64,000 nt of DNA, taken from the NCBI GenBank assembly GCA_024643725.1, contig JAHEMJ010000015.1, forward strand, positions 300,308-364,307, in the 5' to 3' direction. Both the position numbers and the translations under genes were made by a program. How positions within the stretch are numbered: the first letter of the stretch is position 1; each line of letters begins with the position of its first letter. Positions 53,681 to 63,894 of this stretch are shown piece by piece. This DNA comes from Crocinitomicaceae bacterium. GTDB lineage: Bacteria > Bacteroidota > Bacteroidia > Flavobacteriales_D > Crocinitomicaceae. Below the pieces are notes generated by a model. The model did no database searches. It was not told the DNA's origin and saw nothing but the letters and a program-made list of their open reading frames with translations.

Positions 53681-54778
53681 CTATATAATGGATTCGCACG
53701 CATCAACGATGTCGATGCTCGCATTTGGTTTAGCTAATAATAAAATAGACTTGGACAATTCATGACATTTATCCGTGTCCTTCAAAAGTTCAATGACCGT
53801 TGGAATCAAGGTGTTTTTAGCCTCGATGTCCTTGACCAAAACGGCGGCATCTTGTTTCACCAACGCCATCGCATTCTTTGTTTGATGGTCTTCCGCCACA
53901 TTTGGTGAAGGGACTAAAATACATGGTTTTCCAATCAAGCATAATTCAGAAACGGACAATGCGCCAGCTCTTGAAATGATGACATCCGCTACCGCATAAG
54001 CTAGGTCCATGCGCTGAATAAACGCGTGAACTTGCACCGATGTTTTCCACGAATCTTGAAAGTTATTTTCAATATTTTCCAAATAGAATTTCCCACATTG
54101 CCAGATCACTTGAATGTCTTCTTTTTGAATCAATTCGATGTGGTTTAATACACTTTCATTCAAGGTACGTGCCCCTAGACTTCCACCAATCATCAGGACT
54201 GTTTTCTTGTTTGGATTTAATCCAAAGAAGGTCACCGCTTCTTCGCGTAATTGTGGATTTTGCGTCACCAAATTTCGAACTGGATTTCCCGTTTGAATGA
54301 TTTTGGATGTGGGAAAAAATTGATCCATCCCACTATAAGCCGTGCAAATTTTTGCGGTTTTCTTCGCTAATAACTGATTCGTTTTTCCCGGGAAAGAGTT
54401 TTGTTCTTGAATCAAGGTTGGGATCCCGATTAATTGTGCCATTTGCAAGGTAGGTCCACTAGCATAACCTCCCACCCCAATGGCTAATTGTGGTTTGAAC
54501 TTTTTGATCACAGAACGCGCCATCCACAAACTTTTCAGGACTTTGAATGGCAATAGAAAATTGGACAGCGTCAATTTGCGCTGAAATCCAGCAATGGGCA
54601 AGCCGACAATTTCGTAACCTGCTTGTGGGACTTTTTCCATTTCCATTTTTCCCAAAGCGCCAATAAATAAAATCGCTACTTGTGGATTTCGTCTTTTTAT
54701 TTCGTCGGCAATCGCCACTGCTGGGAAAATATGTCCTCCCGTTCCTCCTCCTGAAATAATTACGCGCTGGATACTCAT
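53681..54778 (-). CDS. murG: UDP-GlcNAc:undecaprenyl-PP-MurNAc-pentapeptide GlcNAc transferase
   Basis: 365 residues. Converts lipid I to lipid II at the inner face of the membrane. GT-B fold signatures: SGGGTGGHIFPAVAIADEI, GVGGYASGPTLQMAQLIGIPTLIQEQNSFPG, and the donor-site region SRAGALSVSELCLIGKPCILVPSPNVAEDHQTKNA. ftsW is 13 bases upstream and murC starts four bases after its stop. Confidence 0.96.
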   Translation of the reverse strand: MSIQRVIISGGGTGGHIFPAVAIADEIKRRNPQVAILFIGALGKMEMEKVPQAGYEIVGLPIAGFQRKLTLSNFLLPFKVLKSLWMARSVIKKFKPQLAIGVGGYASGPTLQMAQLIGIPTLIQEQNSFPGKTNQLLAKKTAKICTAYSGMDQFFPTSKIIQTGNPVRNLVTQNPQLREEAVTFFGLNPNKKTVLMIGGSLGARTLNESVLNHIELIQKEDIQVIWQCGKFYLENIENNFQDSWKTSVQVHAFIQRMDLAYAVADVIISRAGALSVSELCLIGKPCILVPSPNVAEDHQTKNAMALVKQDAAVLVKDIEAKNTLIPTVIELLKDTDKCHELSKSILLLAKPNASIDIVDACESII

Positions 54779-54791
54779 GTTTTATTTTCGT

Positions 54792-55967
54792 TTATGCCTC
54801 CGCAAAGGACGCTGCATCTTTATCTTTTTCTAAATCTTTGGCAAATGCCTGAATCACACCAATGGAAACACACGCCATGATGAGGGCGGATCCTCCCATT
54901 GCCAAGAATGGCATGTTTTGTCCGGTCACTGGAAAGACACCTGTACAAACGAGCATATTGATGCTGGCTTGCGTTAACAAGTGAATGCCAATCCCCAAGG
55001 AAACATAGGACTGAAATGGATCGTTAGTTTTAAGTGCAATTTTGATGATTCGGTAGAGTAAGATCAAATACAACAAGGCTAAAAAAGCAGCCATTAAAAA
55101 TCCAAATTCTTCCACAAACGTGGCGAAATAAAAATCGGCATATGCTTCCGGAAGGTATTCCTTCAACTTACCATCTCCGACTCCTTGTCCGAACAAAGCC
55201 CCCACGTGAATGGCTAACTGTGCATTTTTTGCTTGGGCATTTGCTTGAGCTGTTTTCACATCTTGCGAATCGGATTCCATGCGATTGGTCAAGCGATTTT
55301 TCCATGTATCGTACCTTGGCAATAATCCGAGATCAGGAAAAGTCACGTGGACCAACACTGCCAATGCTCCCATGGCAATTCCTCCAGCTCCCATGGTAAA
55401 TAGTTTTCCGAAAGGAACACGTCCAATAAATAACAAGGCCATACACAACATAAACAACATCGCTGCTGTCGAGAAATTATCTTTGACAATGAGTCCACAG
55501 ATGACCGCGATTGGAATCATCAGTGGAAGGATTCCTTCCTTCCAATCATTGAGTTTATCTTTCTTTTTCACTAAAATTCGACTGACGTAAACAATCAATG
55601 CCAGCTTGGCAAAGTCAGACGATTGAAATGTCAATTTAACAAATGGAATGCGAATCCAACGTCCAGCCCCGTTCACCTCGGTCCCGAAGAACACCGTAAA
55701 CAAGAGTAAGGCAATGGCGAGGTAGTAGGAGAATTTCGCTAATTGACTAATGTATTTTGAATTGACCCGATGAATGGAATACATCGCGGCAAATCCAAGC
55801 ACCACATAAATCAAATGTTTCATTAAATATTGAAAGGGAGATCCCCCATCAATTTTCACCAAAATCGGCACAAAACTATAAACGGTTACCAACGAAAAAG
55901 ACATCATGAGGATCGTAATTATCCAAATGACAGGATCGCCTTTTAAGTATTTTAAGTATTCTCTCAT
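54792..55967 (-). CDS. ftsW: SEDS-family peptidoglycan glycosyltransferase FtsW
   Basis: 391 residues, about ten membrane helices. Polymerises lipid II at the septum together with FtsI. SEDS features: NGAGRWIRIPFVKLTFQSSDFAKLALIVY, the loop GQGVGDGKLKEYLPEAYADFYFATFVEEFGF with its catalytic-type acidic residues, and FPVTGQNMPFLAMGGSAL. Its first four bases overlap the stop region of an unrecognised upstream gene. Confidence 0.95.
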   Translation of the reverse strand: MREYLKYLKGDPVIWIITILMMSFSLVTVYSFVPILVKIDGGSPFQYLMKHLIYVVLGFAAMYSIHRVNSKYISQLAKFSYYLAIALLLFTVFFGTEVNGAGRWIRIPFVKLTFQSSDFAKLALIVYVSRILVKKKDKLNDWKEGILPLMIPIAVICGLIVKDNFSTAAMLFMLCMALLFIGRVPFGKLFTMGAGGIAMGALAVLVHVTFPDLGLLPRYDTWKNRLTNRMESDSQDVKTAQANAQAKNAQLAIHVGALFGQGVGDGKLKEYLPEAYADFYFATFVEEFGFLMAAFLALLYLILLYRIIKIALKTNDPFQSYVSLGIGIHLLTQASINMLVCTGVFPVTGQNMPFLAMGGSALIMACVSIGVIQAFAKDLEKDKDAASFAEA

Positions 55968-56407
55968 GTTAATTGAACCAAATTGAGGTAAGCAAGAATT
56001 TTCATTGACACATATTCACTATCCGAATCGGTACAGGTAAATAGCAAGGTTCCCGGAGCTTTCAATTCACTCATCAACTGATGAAGAAGCGATTGAATAT
56101 CCTCAAACTCGTTTTCCAACATAAAACCCGTTTGATTCACTCCATAGGAAAGAATGCTCTGAAACTTCTGATTAAAATCCGGTTTTTCGGTTAAAATTGC
56201 CGCAATTTCAGTTGGATTACCCACCCAAATAAAGGAAGTTGGAACCGTTGCGATGAATTGCGTGAGTGCCTCCTGAGCAGGTTGCATCCATGTAAACACA
56301 TCCAATCCCTTTAATTTTCCATGCGCACGAAGACCGGAACTGTCGGCTGAACGCACAGTTGCTCCAGTGGAATGGATATTCGCCTTTATGTGATGAGATT
56401 CCTGCAT
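55964..56407 (-). CDS. Unrecognised protein embedded in the dcw cluster between murD and ftsW
   Basis: A 147-residue soluble protein with no signal peptide and no membrane helix. The N-terminal 35 residues are polar and basic (HHIKANIHSTGATVRSADSSGLRAHGKLKG). The rest looks alpha/beta, with VPTSFIWVGNPTEIAAIL, a strand GFMLENEFEDIQSLLHQLM and GTLLFTCTDSDSEYVSMKILAYLNLV. I recognise no family. It starts 14 bases after the murD stop and overlaps ftsW by four bases (ATGA), so it is almost certainly translated as part of the operon. It could be a divisome accessory protein; nothing in the sequence names the partner. Confidence 0.75.
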   Translation of the reverse strand: MQESHHIKANIHSTGATVRSADSSGLRAHGKLKGLDVFTWMQPAQEALTQFIATVPTSFIWVGNPTEIAAILTEKPDFNQKFQSILSYGVNQTGFMLENEFEDIQSLLHQLMSELKAPGTLLFTCTDSDSEYVSMKILAYLNLVQLT

Positions 56408-56421
56408 GAATTTTCAATGCA

Positions 56422-57765
56422 TTATAACATGCGTACAGCGTGTTTAAATTGATTTCCTCTGTCCTCGTAGTTTTCGAATAAATCAAAACTTGCACAAGCT
56501 GGTGAAAGTAGAACTGCTTCGTCTTTTTGAGCCAAACGGTATCCAAAAGCAACCGCTTCCATAGCCGATTTCGCTTCCACGATGATTTCCACTACATCCG
56601 AAAATGCGTCGATGATTTTTTGATTATCCTCACCCAAACAAACGATGGCTTTTACTTTTTGGCGAACCAAGTCCGTTAATTCGTTGTAATCGTTTCCTTT
56701 GTCGACACCACCTACAATCCAAACAGTCGGTTTTTCCATGCTCTCTAAAGCAAACCAAGCTGAATTGATGTTTGTCGCTTTCGAGTCATTGATGAACTCA
56801 ATCCCATTGACTTTGGCTACAAACTCCAAGCGATGTTCAACATTGGTGAAGTCCTCCAGACTTTCACGCACGATATCCGTACGGATTTCAACTAAACGAG
56901 CTGCGATCCCTGCAGCAAGTGAGTTTTGGGTATTGTGCTTACCCTTTAAAGCTAATTCATGTATTGACATGGCAAATTGTTGGTTTATATTGATTGTTAA
57001 TTGTTTGTCGTTTGCATATCCGCCTGGATTTTGCACTTCTTTCAAAGAGAAAGGCGCCAAATTCACGGACGGATTTCTTTTTTGCATTTCTGCGGAAATA
57101 ATGGGATCATCTGCATTAAAGATGAACCAATCGTTTTTAGTTTGATTTTGTAAAATGCGGAATTTTGAATCCACATAATGCTGCATCTGGTAATCGTAGC
57201 GATCCAAATGATCCGGTGTGATATTCATCAACACGGAAATGTTTGCGTGAAAATCATGCATATCATCCAACTGAAATGAACTCAATTCTATGACATACCA
57301 CGCATGATCACCCTCCGCCACTTGTTTCGCAAAACTATAGCCAACGTTACCAGCTAGGCCAACATCCATTCCAGCTTTCTTAAGGATGTGATGTGTTAGC
57401 ATGGTCGTTGTTGTCTTGCCATTGCTTCCAGTGATGCAGATCGTTTTTCCGGTGGAATAATATCCGCCGAATTCTATTTCCGAAACCACTTTCATTCCTT
57501 TTTCACGAATGGCTTTCATTACTGGAGCCTTTTCAGGAATTCCCGGTGATTTAATAATCAAATCAGCTTGAAGAATTTTCTCCATGCTATGCTGACCTTG
57601 TTCAAATGGTACGCTAAGGTCGTTCAGTGCAGTTTGGAATTCTGCTTTGATGTTGGACATGTCCGAAACAAAAACGGACCAGCCTTTTTGCACTGCTAAA
57701 ATAGCAGCACCTACACCGGATTCTCCAGCGCCAAGGATGACCATATTTTTGTTTGTTCCTTCCAT
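56422..57765 (-). CDS. murD: UDP-N-acetylmuramoyl-L-alanine--D-glutamate ligase
   Basis: 447 residues. Adds D-glutamate to UDP-MurNAc-L-Ala. Motifs: VILGAGESGVGAAILA, the ATP loop ITGSNGKTTTTMLTHHIL, ITPDHLDRYDYQMQHYVDSKFRI and INDSKATNINSAWFALE, ending in LLSPACASFDLFENYEDRGNQFKHAV. It starts two bases after the mraY... stop codon on this strand, consistent with one transcript. Confidence 0.96.
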   Translation of the reverse strand: MEGTNKNMVILGAGESGVGAAILAVQKGWSVFVSDMSNIKAEFQTALNDLSVPFEQGQHSMEKILQADLIIKSPGIPEKAPVMKAIREKGMKVVSEIEFGGYYSTGKTICITGSNGKTTTTMLTHHILKKAGMDVGLAGNVGYSFAKQVAEGDHAWYVIELSSFQLDDMHDFHANISVLMNITPDHLDRYDYQMQHYVDSKFRILQNQTKNDWFIFNADDPIISAEMQKRNPSVNLAPFSLKEVQNPGGYANDKQLTININQQFAMSIHELALKGKHNTQNSLAAGIAARLVEIRTDIVRESLEDFTNVEHRLEFVAKVNGIEFINDSKATNINSAWFALESMEKPTVWIVGGVDKGNDYNELTDLVRQKVKAIVCLGEDNQKIIDAFSDVVEIIVEAKSAMEAVAFGYRLAQKDEAVLLSPACASFDLFENYEDRGNQFKHAVRML

Positions 57766-57767
57766 GA

Positions 57768-59012
57768 TTAACGCAATTTCAGGGTGACAATCGTTACTAC
57801 AGCTAAAAGCACGGCAACAATCCAGAAACGAGAGACTATTTTCGCTTCATGGATTCCTTTTTTCTGATAATGATGATGCAAAGGCGCCATTAAAAAGATG
57901 CGTCGTCCTTCACCAAATCGTTTTTTCGTGTATTTGAAATATCCCACTTGCATCATCACCGATAAATTCTCGATAAGGAAGATGCCGCACAATACTGGAA
58001 TAAGTAATTCTTTTCGAATTGCGATGGCAAATACGGCGATGATACCACCCAATGCTAAACTCCCCGTGTCGCCCATGAATACTTGAGCGGGAAATGAATT
58101 GTACCAGAGGAATCCGACACAAGCACCAACAAAGGCCGCAATGAAAATCACGAGTTCCTCGGCATTCGGAATGTACATCACTCCTAAATAATCTGCGAAG
58201 TTGGCGTGTGAACTTACATACGCTAAAACAGCCAAAGCAATTCCAACAATCGCAGAAGTTCCTGTTGCTAATCCATCTAAACCATCGGTCATATTTGCTC
58301 CGTTGGATACAGCGATGACAATGAAAATCACAATTGGAATAAACAACAACCAACCATATGATTTTTGCCAGTCACCTATTAACCAGTTGTAATTGAACTC
58401 ATTTCCACGGATAAACGGAATGGTAGTGGTCATGTCATCGGTTTTGATCCACTTAAAATGCTCTCCTTTGTTTTGAACATGCAGATGCGTCACAAATTTT
58501 TCGTCTTGTTGCAACTTGTAATTGGCATCTACGCGTTTGTGTACTACCACGTCATCTGAGAAGTACAAAATACAACCTACCAATAGTCCAACGCCTATCT
58601 GACCAATCACTTTAAATGTTCCTTTCAGTCCTTCTTTGTTCTTTTTAAAGACTTTAATGTAATCATCCAAGAATCCAATTAATCCCAACCAAATCGTAGC
58701 CAAAATCATCGTAATCACATAGATATTATGCAACTTAGCAAAGAGAAGGACCGGAATTAAAATCGCAGCAAGAATGATGATTCCCCCCATGGTTGGCGTT
58801 CCTGATTTTTCGATTTGACCTGCCAATCCTAAATCGCGAACTGTTTCACCAATTTGTTGATTTCTTAATTTATTGATAATCTTCTTTCCAATAATAATCG
58901 ACACGATCAAGGAAAAAATAAGCGCCAATCCTGCACGAAATGAAATGTATTGAAACAAGCCTGCACCAGGAAAATTCAGTTTGTCGAGATAGTCAAATAA
59001 GTAATAAAGCAT
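57768..59012 (-). CDS. mraY: Phospho-N-acetylmuramoyl-pentapeptide transferase
   Basis: A 414-residue membrane enzyme that makes lipid I. Conserved: [15 protein letters not shown], the Asp pair in [46 protein letters not shown] and the histidines of [13 protein letters not shown] hydrophilic insertion of about 60 residues ([20 protein letters not shown] and following) lies after a membrane segment; I recall this as normal in Bacteroidota. Confidence 0.97.
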   Translation of the reverse strand: MLYYLFDYLDKLNFPGAGLFQYISFRAGLALIFSLIVSIIIGKKIINKLRNQQIGETVRDLGLAGQIEKSGTPTMGGIIILAAILIPVLLFAKLHNIYVITMILATIWLGLIGFLDDYIKVFKKNKEGLKGTFKVIGQIGVGLLVGCILYFSDDVVVHKRVDANYKLQQDEKFVTHLHVQNKGEHFKWIKTDDMTTTIPFIRGNEFNYNWLIGDWQKSYGWLLFIPIVIFIVIAVSNGANMTDGLDGLATGTSAIVGIALAVLAYVSSHANFADYLGVMYIPNAEELVIFIAAFVGACVGFLWYNSFPAQVFMGDTGSLALGGIIAVFAIAIRKELLIPVLCGIFLIENLSVMMQVGYFKYTKKRFGEGRRIFLMAPLHHHYQKKGIHEAKIVSRFWIVAVLLAVVTIVTLKLR

Positions 59013-59016
59013 CTGA

Positions 59017-60474
59017 TTATTTTTTCAATTGATTAAAATATTCTTCGGTTAATTTGAAATCATCAAAGTCGTGTTTCACCCCATTGATTTCTTGGTATTT
59101 TTCGTGGCCTTTTCCAGCGATGAGCAAAATGTCACCTGGCTGTGCCAACATGATCGCTGTTTTAATGGCTTGTGCGCGGTCAGCGATGGTCAGAGCATGT
59201 TGCACCTCATCGTTCAGTCCTGCTTCCATGTCTTTTAAGATCTGCATTGGATCTTCCGTTCTTGGATTATCGGAGGTCAGAATCACCTGCTGACTTTTTC
59301 GTGCGGCAATTTGCGCCATTACTGGACGTTTTTCACGGTCGCGATCGCCACCACATCCAACTACGGAAATGACTTTTTGTCCTTCTTTACGAATTGCTGC
59401 AATGGTATTTAACACGTTCTCCAAGGCATCTGGTGTATGTGCATAATCGACAATGGCCGTAATTCCACCTTCACTTCGGATGTATTGAAAACGACCTTCG
59501 ACAGAAGCCAGGTTACTCATGCCTCGAAGCACATCCATTGAATCAAGTCCGAGTAAGGTTCCTACTCCGTAAACAGCTAGTAAGTTGTATGCGTTAAATT
59601 CACCCACAAGTCGCGAACACAATTCCACTTGGTTGATGGTCATGGTCAAGCCAGAAATTTCATTTTCTAACACTTTTCCCTTAAAGTCAGCCGGTGTGCG
59701 CAAAGCGAAGCTTCGTTTATCCGCCTTCGTGTTTTGCAACATGACTTGTCCATTGCGGTCATCCCCATTAATCAACGCGAATCCTTGTGAACCGAGATCG
59801 TCAAAAAACTGTTTTTTTACTCGGATATATTCGGCGAATGTTTTATGGTAATCGAGGTGATCATGTGTGATATTGGTAAAAACGGCGCCCACGTATTGAA
59901 CTCCGTGAATGCGATGTTGATGAACGGCATGCGAACTTACTTCCATGAAACAATAGGTACAATGCTGGTCCACCATATCGCGCAACAAAGCGTTCAATCG
60001 AATGGGATCTGGCGTTGTGTGTGTTGCAGGAATCGCATCCGTTCCAATTTTGTTCACGACCGTTGAGATCAAACCACTTTTGTATCCTAATCCCGTAAAC
60101 AAATCGTGCAACAAGGTCGTTGTGGTTGTTTTACCATTTGTTCCTGTCACGCCTACTAATTTCAATTCTCGCGATGGATTTCCGTAAAAAGCACAGGCTA
60201 CTTCTGCCAAAGCCACATCCGTTTTTTGAACTAATACCATGGTAGCATCAGATGGAAGTTCGACTTGTTTTTGGACAATAAACGCGCGGCATCCTAAGTC
60301 ATATGCCGCTTGAACGTAGGAGTGACCATCACTCAAAGTTCCAACAATTGCAAAGAAAATGCTATGTGCTTTTGCTTGACGCGAATCAAAGGTGAGCGAT
60401 TGCACGTTCATAGAAAGATCACCTTGAATACATTCAAAAGTCGTTTGCTGAAGAAGGGATTGAATGGTGATCAT
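59017..60474 (-). CDS. murE: UDP-MurNAc-tripeptide synthetase (meso-diaminopimelate type)
   Basis: 485 residues. Adds the third stem residue. ATP loop [43 protein letters not shown] and [14 protein letters not shown] are present. The specificity motif reads [12 protein letters not shown] is the form associated with meso-diaminopimelate rather than lysine. This fits a Gram-negative wall and the aspartokinase pathway. Confidence 0.96.
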   Translation of the reverse strand: MITIQSLLQQTTFECIQGDLSMNVQSLTFDSRQAKAHSIFFAIVGTLSDGHSYVQAAYDLGCRAFIVQKQVELPSDATMVLVQKTDVALAEVACAFYGNPSRELKLVGVTGTNGKTTTTTLLHDLFTGLGYKSGLISTVVNKIGTDAIPATHTTPDPIRLNALLRDMVDQHCTYCFMEVSSHAVHQHRIHGVQYVGAVFTNITHDHLDYHKTFAEYIRVKKQFFDDLGSQGFALINGDDRNGQVMLQNTKADKRSFALRTPADFKGKVLENEISGLTMTINQVELCSRLVGEFNAYNLLAVYGVGTLLGLDSMDVLRGMSNLASVEGRFQYIRSEGGITAIVDYAHTPDALENVLNTIAAIRKEGQKVISVVGCGGDRDREKRPVMAQIAARKSQQVILTSDNPRTEDPMQILKDMEAGLNDEVQHALTIADRAQAIKTAIMLAQPGDILLIAGKGHEKYQEINGVKHDFDDFKLTEEYFNQLKK

Positions 60475-60475
60475 G

Positions 60476-62587
60476 TTAATGTAATGTGATGTTGATTAAT
60501 TGTCCTTTTACTAATGGATTTCCAGCCTTCACAGATTGACTTTCCACTTTGCCTTTTCCAGCTATGCGAACGATCAAACCTGCGCTCTCCAATAAGTAGA
60601 CTGCGTCTTTGGCTGTCATTCCGGTAACATCTGGGACCAATTTTCTATGAATTTTTTTTCGATTGAGGTAGATGGATCCTTTCAACGTATCCGCTTGAAG
60701 CCATTCCGCATCCGCATTCAGTTGGTAGCGTAAATTGAATTTTTTCAAGATTTGCGTAACATCTCGGTTCGAGCCAACTTTTAACACCGGCAATTCATTC
60801 GATTTTGTCGCACGTTTTGAGTTAACCGCTTTGTGGTATTGCAAAGCCGATGCATAAACCTTGTTCGCGATTTCAGCGAATACTGTTCCTGAAACTCGTG
60901 CTCCGTAGTATTCTCTTTTTGGCTTGGAGATTACCACTATACACGAATAAATAGGTTTGTTTGCTGGGAAATATCCAACAAAGGAAGCCTGATAAAAACT
61001 CATCTTTTCATCGTTGAATTGCTTGTTATCTCCCAAGAGTTTCGCTGTACCTGTTTTTCCTGCAATGGTAAAAAAGGAACTTTTTAAATCGTGACCTGTC
61101 CCGTTAATCATCACTCCTTCTAAGCAAGACTTCATGGTTATCAAGGTACTTTTTGAACAAATTTGGTCTTTCACCACGATGGGCTTGAAGGTTTTGATAA
61201 CGCGTCCAGAACGTTTGATTTGTTGCACAAACTGAGGACGAACCAATGTTCCATTATTGGCTACTGCATTGTAAAAGGCCAACGTTTGAATGGGCGATTG
61301 TTTGAGCTCGTATCCAATGGACATCCATGGAATCGACATGGCAGACCAACCTGGTGTTCCGGGTTGAGGGACAAACGGTTTTTTCTCACCTTCAATATCA
61401 ATTCCTAATTTTTCCGTTAGTCCGAATTCAGCCAATCGATCCAAGAATTTTTGAGGTTCTGAACGATACGCTCGGTACATGATTTGAGCGATGACATTTG
61501 ATGATTTCTCAAAAGCTTTTTTAATGGTAATCGTTCCATACCCCATTCCGTGATTGGAGTCAGATAATTTTCCGCCAGCGATCGCATAACGTCCACTCGC
61601 ATTTACTTTGTCCGTGATTTTGAATTTTCCATCCTCAAGTCCAGCCATCAAAGACGCCAATTTGTATGTGGAACCTGGCACTTCCGCATGTCCAATAGCA
61701 AAATTGTACGTTTCCGCATACCCACCTTTTTCTTGTTTTGACAGATTGGCAATTGCACGAACAAATCCTGTTTTTACGTCCATTACGACAACACAACCCT
61801 CTTCGGCATCCATGAAAAGCATTTGCTTTTCCAATTCCGAATGTGCCACTTCTTGAATTTCTTTATCGATAGAAGTAATGACATCTGCACCTTCGACCGC
61901 ATCTTTGATGATTTTCCCAGTTTTCTTCCATCCAGAAGAAATGCGCTGTTCCAACTCTTCTCCGTCCTCACCTTTCAAATAAGAGTAGAAAGCTCCTTCG
62001 ATTCCGACTTTTAATTCCTTCTTGTCGTTTTTGTAATATCCAAGTGTTCGACTTAATAGATTTCCGTATGGTTTTTTGCGCAGGATGGTTTCGTCATTAT
62101 CAATGATTCCACCTTTCATTTGTCCCAAGTTAAAAATGGGCAGTTTATTCAGTCTTTTTCGCTCGTCGTTGGTTACACGTTTGCGAATGAGCAAATACCT
62201 TGATTTACTTTCACGTGCCCGACGTATTTCGTTTTCATATTCACGTGCTGATTTATCCGGATAAAGCCGATGCAATCCAGCAGCAAGACCTGCTAATTCC
62301 GAATCGAAAACCTTTTGATCAACGACTGTTGGATCCATGTGAATGTCGTAGAAAGTCACCGAAGTCACAAGTGGAATACCGTTCATGTCCAAGATTTCGC
62401 CCATTCGTGGAACTCTTTTCACAATTTGAACAGGTAATTTCTTATCGACGTCATTGAATAGACTGCTTCGACCCTCCCATTGCAATTTCACCGTTGTATA
62501 TAATACAACCAAAATCAACAACACGAATGTGAAGTAAATCGCATAAGCACGACGGTATAAGTATTTCTTATCTAAGTCCTTACTCAT
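60476..62587 (-). CDS. ftsI: Penicillin-binding protein / FtsI transpeptidase with PASTA domain
   Basis: 703 residues. One N-terminal membrane helix (AYAIYFTFVLLILVVLYTTV), a PBP dimer domain, then a class B transpeptidase domain: PGSTYKLASLMAGL (nucleophile Ser near 305), KSSNVIAQIM (SxN) and IAGKTGTAKLLG (KTG). A C-terminal PASTA domain (about 640-703, LVPDVTGMTAKDAVYLLESAGLIVRI) follows. It crosslinks septal peptidoglycan with FtsW. Its start overlaps ftsL by eight bases. Confidence 0.95.
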   Translation of the reverse strand: MSKDLDKKYLYRRAYAIYFTFVLLILVVLYTTVKLQWEGRSSLFNDVDKKLPVQIVKRVPRMGEILDMNGIPLVTSVTFYDIHMDPTVVDQKVFDSELAGLAAGLHRLYPDKSAREYENEIRRARESKSRYLLIRKRVTNDERKRLNKLPIFNLGQMKGGIIDNDETILRKKPYGNLLSRTLGYYKNDKKELKVGIEGAFYSYLKGEDGEELEQRISSGWKKTGKIIKDAVEGADVITSIDKEIQEVAHSELEKQMLFMDAEEGCVVVMDVKTGFVRAIANLSKQEKGGYAETYNFAIGHAEVPGSTYKLASLMAGLEDGKFKITDKVNASGRYAIAGGKLSDSNHGMGYGTITIKKAFEKSSNVIAQIMYRAYRSEPQKFLDRLAEFGLTEKLGIDIEGEKKPFVPQPGTPGWSAMSIPWMSIGYELKQSPIQTLAFYNAVANNGTLVRPQFVQQIKRSGRVIKTFKPIVVKDQICSKSTLITMKSCLEGVMINGTGHDLKSSFFTIAGKTGTAKLLGDNKQFNDEKMSFYQASFVGYFPANKPIYSCIVVISKPKREYYGARVSGTVFAEIANKVYASALQYHKAVNSKRATKSNELPVLKVGSNRDVTQILKKFNLRYQLNADAEWLQADTLKGSIYLNRKKIHRKLVPDVTGMTAKDAVYLLESAGLIVRIAGKGKVESQSVKAGNPLVKGQLINITLH

Positions 62588-62987
62588 TTGTTTTCTTTTT
62601 CAATCGAATGACCTTTGTGGCATTTTTTGTTTCTTTCACTTCTCTTTTCTCCAGCTTTTCTGCCAGTTTGTATCTTCTCGTTCTTAACTCCAATCTCGCT
62701 TTTGCCTCAATGAACTCGGCTGCATTTTGATCCAGTTCCTTTTGAGCTGTGTCGATGTCCTTGTTCACTTGTTTACCGTAGTATCCTTTCGCTACGATGA
62801 GGATCAAGAGAAACATTAAGAAGAAGATGTAATTCAAATTGTTGAGGACAAATTCTTTCGTTAAAAAATCTCCATTCAAAATCTGAGTAAACGCAGAAGA
62901 CTTCGAAGGACGTTTCTCGCCTTTCGGAGTTTTCGGTTTTTCCGACTTTGGAGCTTTCCCTCCTACTATGTATTCATCTTCATGCAT
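62580..62987 (-). CDS. ftsL: FtsL-like division protein
   Basis: 135 residues. A basic, Lys/Pro-rich cytoplasmic start (PKSEKPKTPKGEKRPSK), one membrane helix (YIFFLMFLLILIVAKGYY), then a periplasmic coiled coil (TAQKELDQNAAEFIEAKARLELRTRRYKLAEKLEKREV). The sequence is poorly conserved in the family, so the call rests on layout and position between rsmH and ftsI; it overlaps both neighbours by eight bases. Confidence 0.88.
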   Translation of the reverse strand: MHEDEYIVGGKAPKSEKPKTPKGEKRPSKSSAFTQILNGDFLTKEFVLNNLNYIFFLMFLLILIVAKGYYGKQVNKDIDTAQKELDQNAAEFIEAKARLELRTRRYKLAEKLEKREVKETKNATKVIRLKKKTNE

Positions 62988-63894
62988 TCTTTTCCGCTAT
63001 TCTTAGTTTCGCACTGCGCGCTCTTGGATTTCGTTCATTCTCCTCTTCAGAAGAAACAATTGGGTGTCGGACAATTTCCGTCAACGGCTTTTGAACATTC
63101 CCGAAAAAATCCTTTTCGATTTCACCTGAAAAAGACCCGCGTTTCATAAAGTTCTTCACCAAACGATCTTCTAGGGAATGATAGGAGATCACTACGAGGC
63201 GTCCACCTGGTGCGAGGACATCTGCTGCTTGTTTGAGCAACTCCTCCAATACTTGTAATTCCTGATTTACCTCAATACGAACCGCTTGAAATACTTGCGC
63301 ATAAAACTTGTGTTCTTTGAATTTAGGCGCAAAGCGATTTAAGATATGCATCAAGTCACCGGTGGTTTGAATGGCGCCATCTGCACGTTTACGAACAAGC
63401 TCAGCAGCAATTGCACGCGCATTTTTCAATTCACCATAATTTCTAAAAATGCGAATGAGTTCGTGTTCCTCGTATTCATTCACCACATGAAAAGCCGATT
63501 TCCCAGACTGTTGATTCATGCGCATATCTAAGGGCGCACTTTCGCGGATAGAGAATCCACGTTCACCTGTATCGAACTGATGAGAGGAAACACCGAGATC
63601 CGCTAGAATTCCATCAACTTTTTGGAAGCGCAGTAATTGTAAGTGGTTTTTTAAAAAGGCAAAATTGGCCGCAACAAAATGAAAGTTTGGAGCTTCCCAT
63701 GCGTTTTTCTTTGCATCAGCATCCTGATCAAAAACAATGAGCTTTCCTTCCGGACTCAATTGATTAAAAATGGCACGAGCGTGTCCACCGCCACCAAAAG
63801 TCACATCCACATACGTTCCATTCGGCTGAATCGCCAACGCATCTATGCTTTCTTGAAAAAGAACCGGTACGTGATAGTCTGTATTATTCTCCAT
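62980..63894 (-). CDS. rsmH: 16S rRNA m4C1402 methyltransferase
   Basis: 304 residues (formerly mraW). Methylates N4 of C1402 in 16S rRNA using S-adenosylmethionine. Motifs: HVPVLFQESIDAL, the SAM site VDVTFGGGGHARAIF, ILADLGVSSHQFDTGERGFSI and VVISYHSLEDRLVKNFMKRG. The ATG at 63894 is preferred; a GTG at 63906 would add four residues. The start overlaps the mraZ stop region by 11 bases. Confidence 0.95.
   Translation of the reverse strand: MENNTDYHVPVLFQESIDALAIQPNGTYVDVTFGGGGHARAIFNQLSPEGKLIVFDQDADAKKNAWEAPNFHFVAANFAFLKNHLQLLRFQKVDGILADLGVSSHQFDTGERGFSIRESAPLDMRMNQQSGKSAFHVVNEYEEHELIRIFRNYGELKNARAIAAELVRKRADGAIQTTGDLMHILNRFAPKFKEHKFYAQVFQAVRIEVNQELQVLEELLKQAADVLAPGGRLVVISYHSLEDRLVKNFMKRGSFSGEIEKDFFGNVQKPLTEIVRHPIVSSEEENERNPRARSAKLRIAEKNA

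Noticed and set aside
53677..53724. Upstream start codons for murC
   Set aside because: They lie inside murG; ATG 53676 gives the expected N-terminus just before the IGIGGIGMS motif.
57910..58353. 147-residue frame inside mraY in another reading frame
   Set aside because: Shadow of a conserved membrane protein; Cys/His-rich composition is an artefact of the shifted frame.
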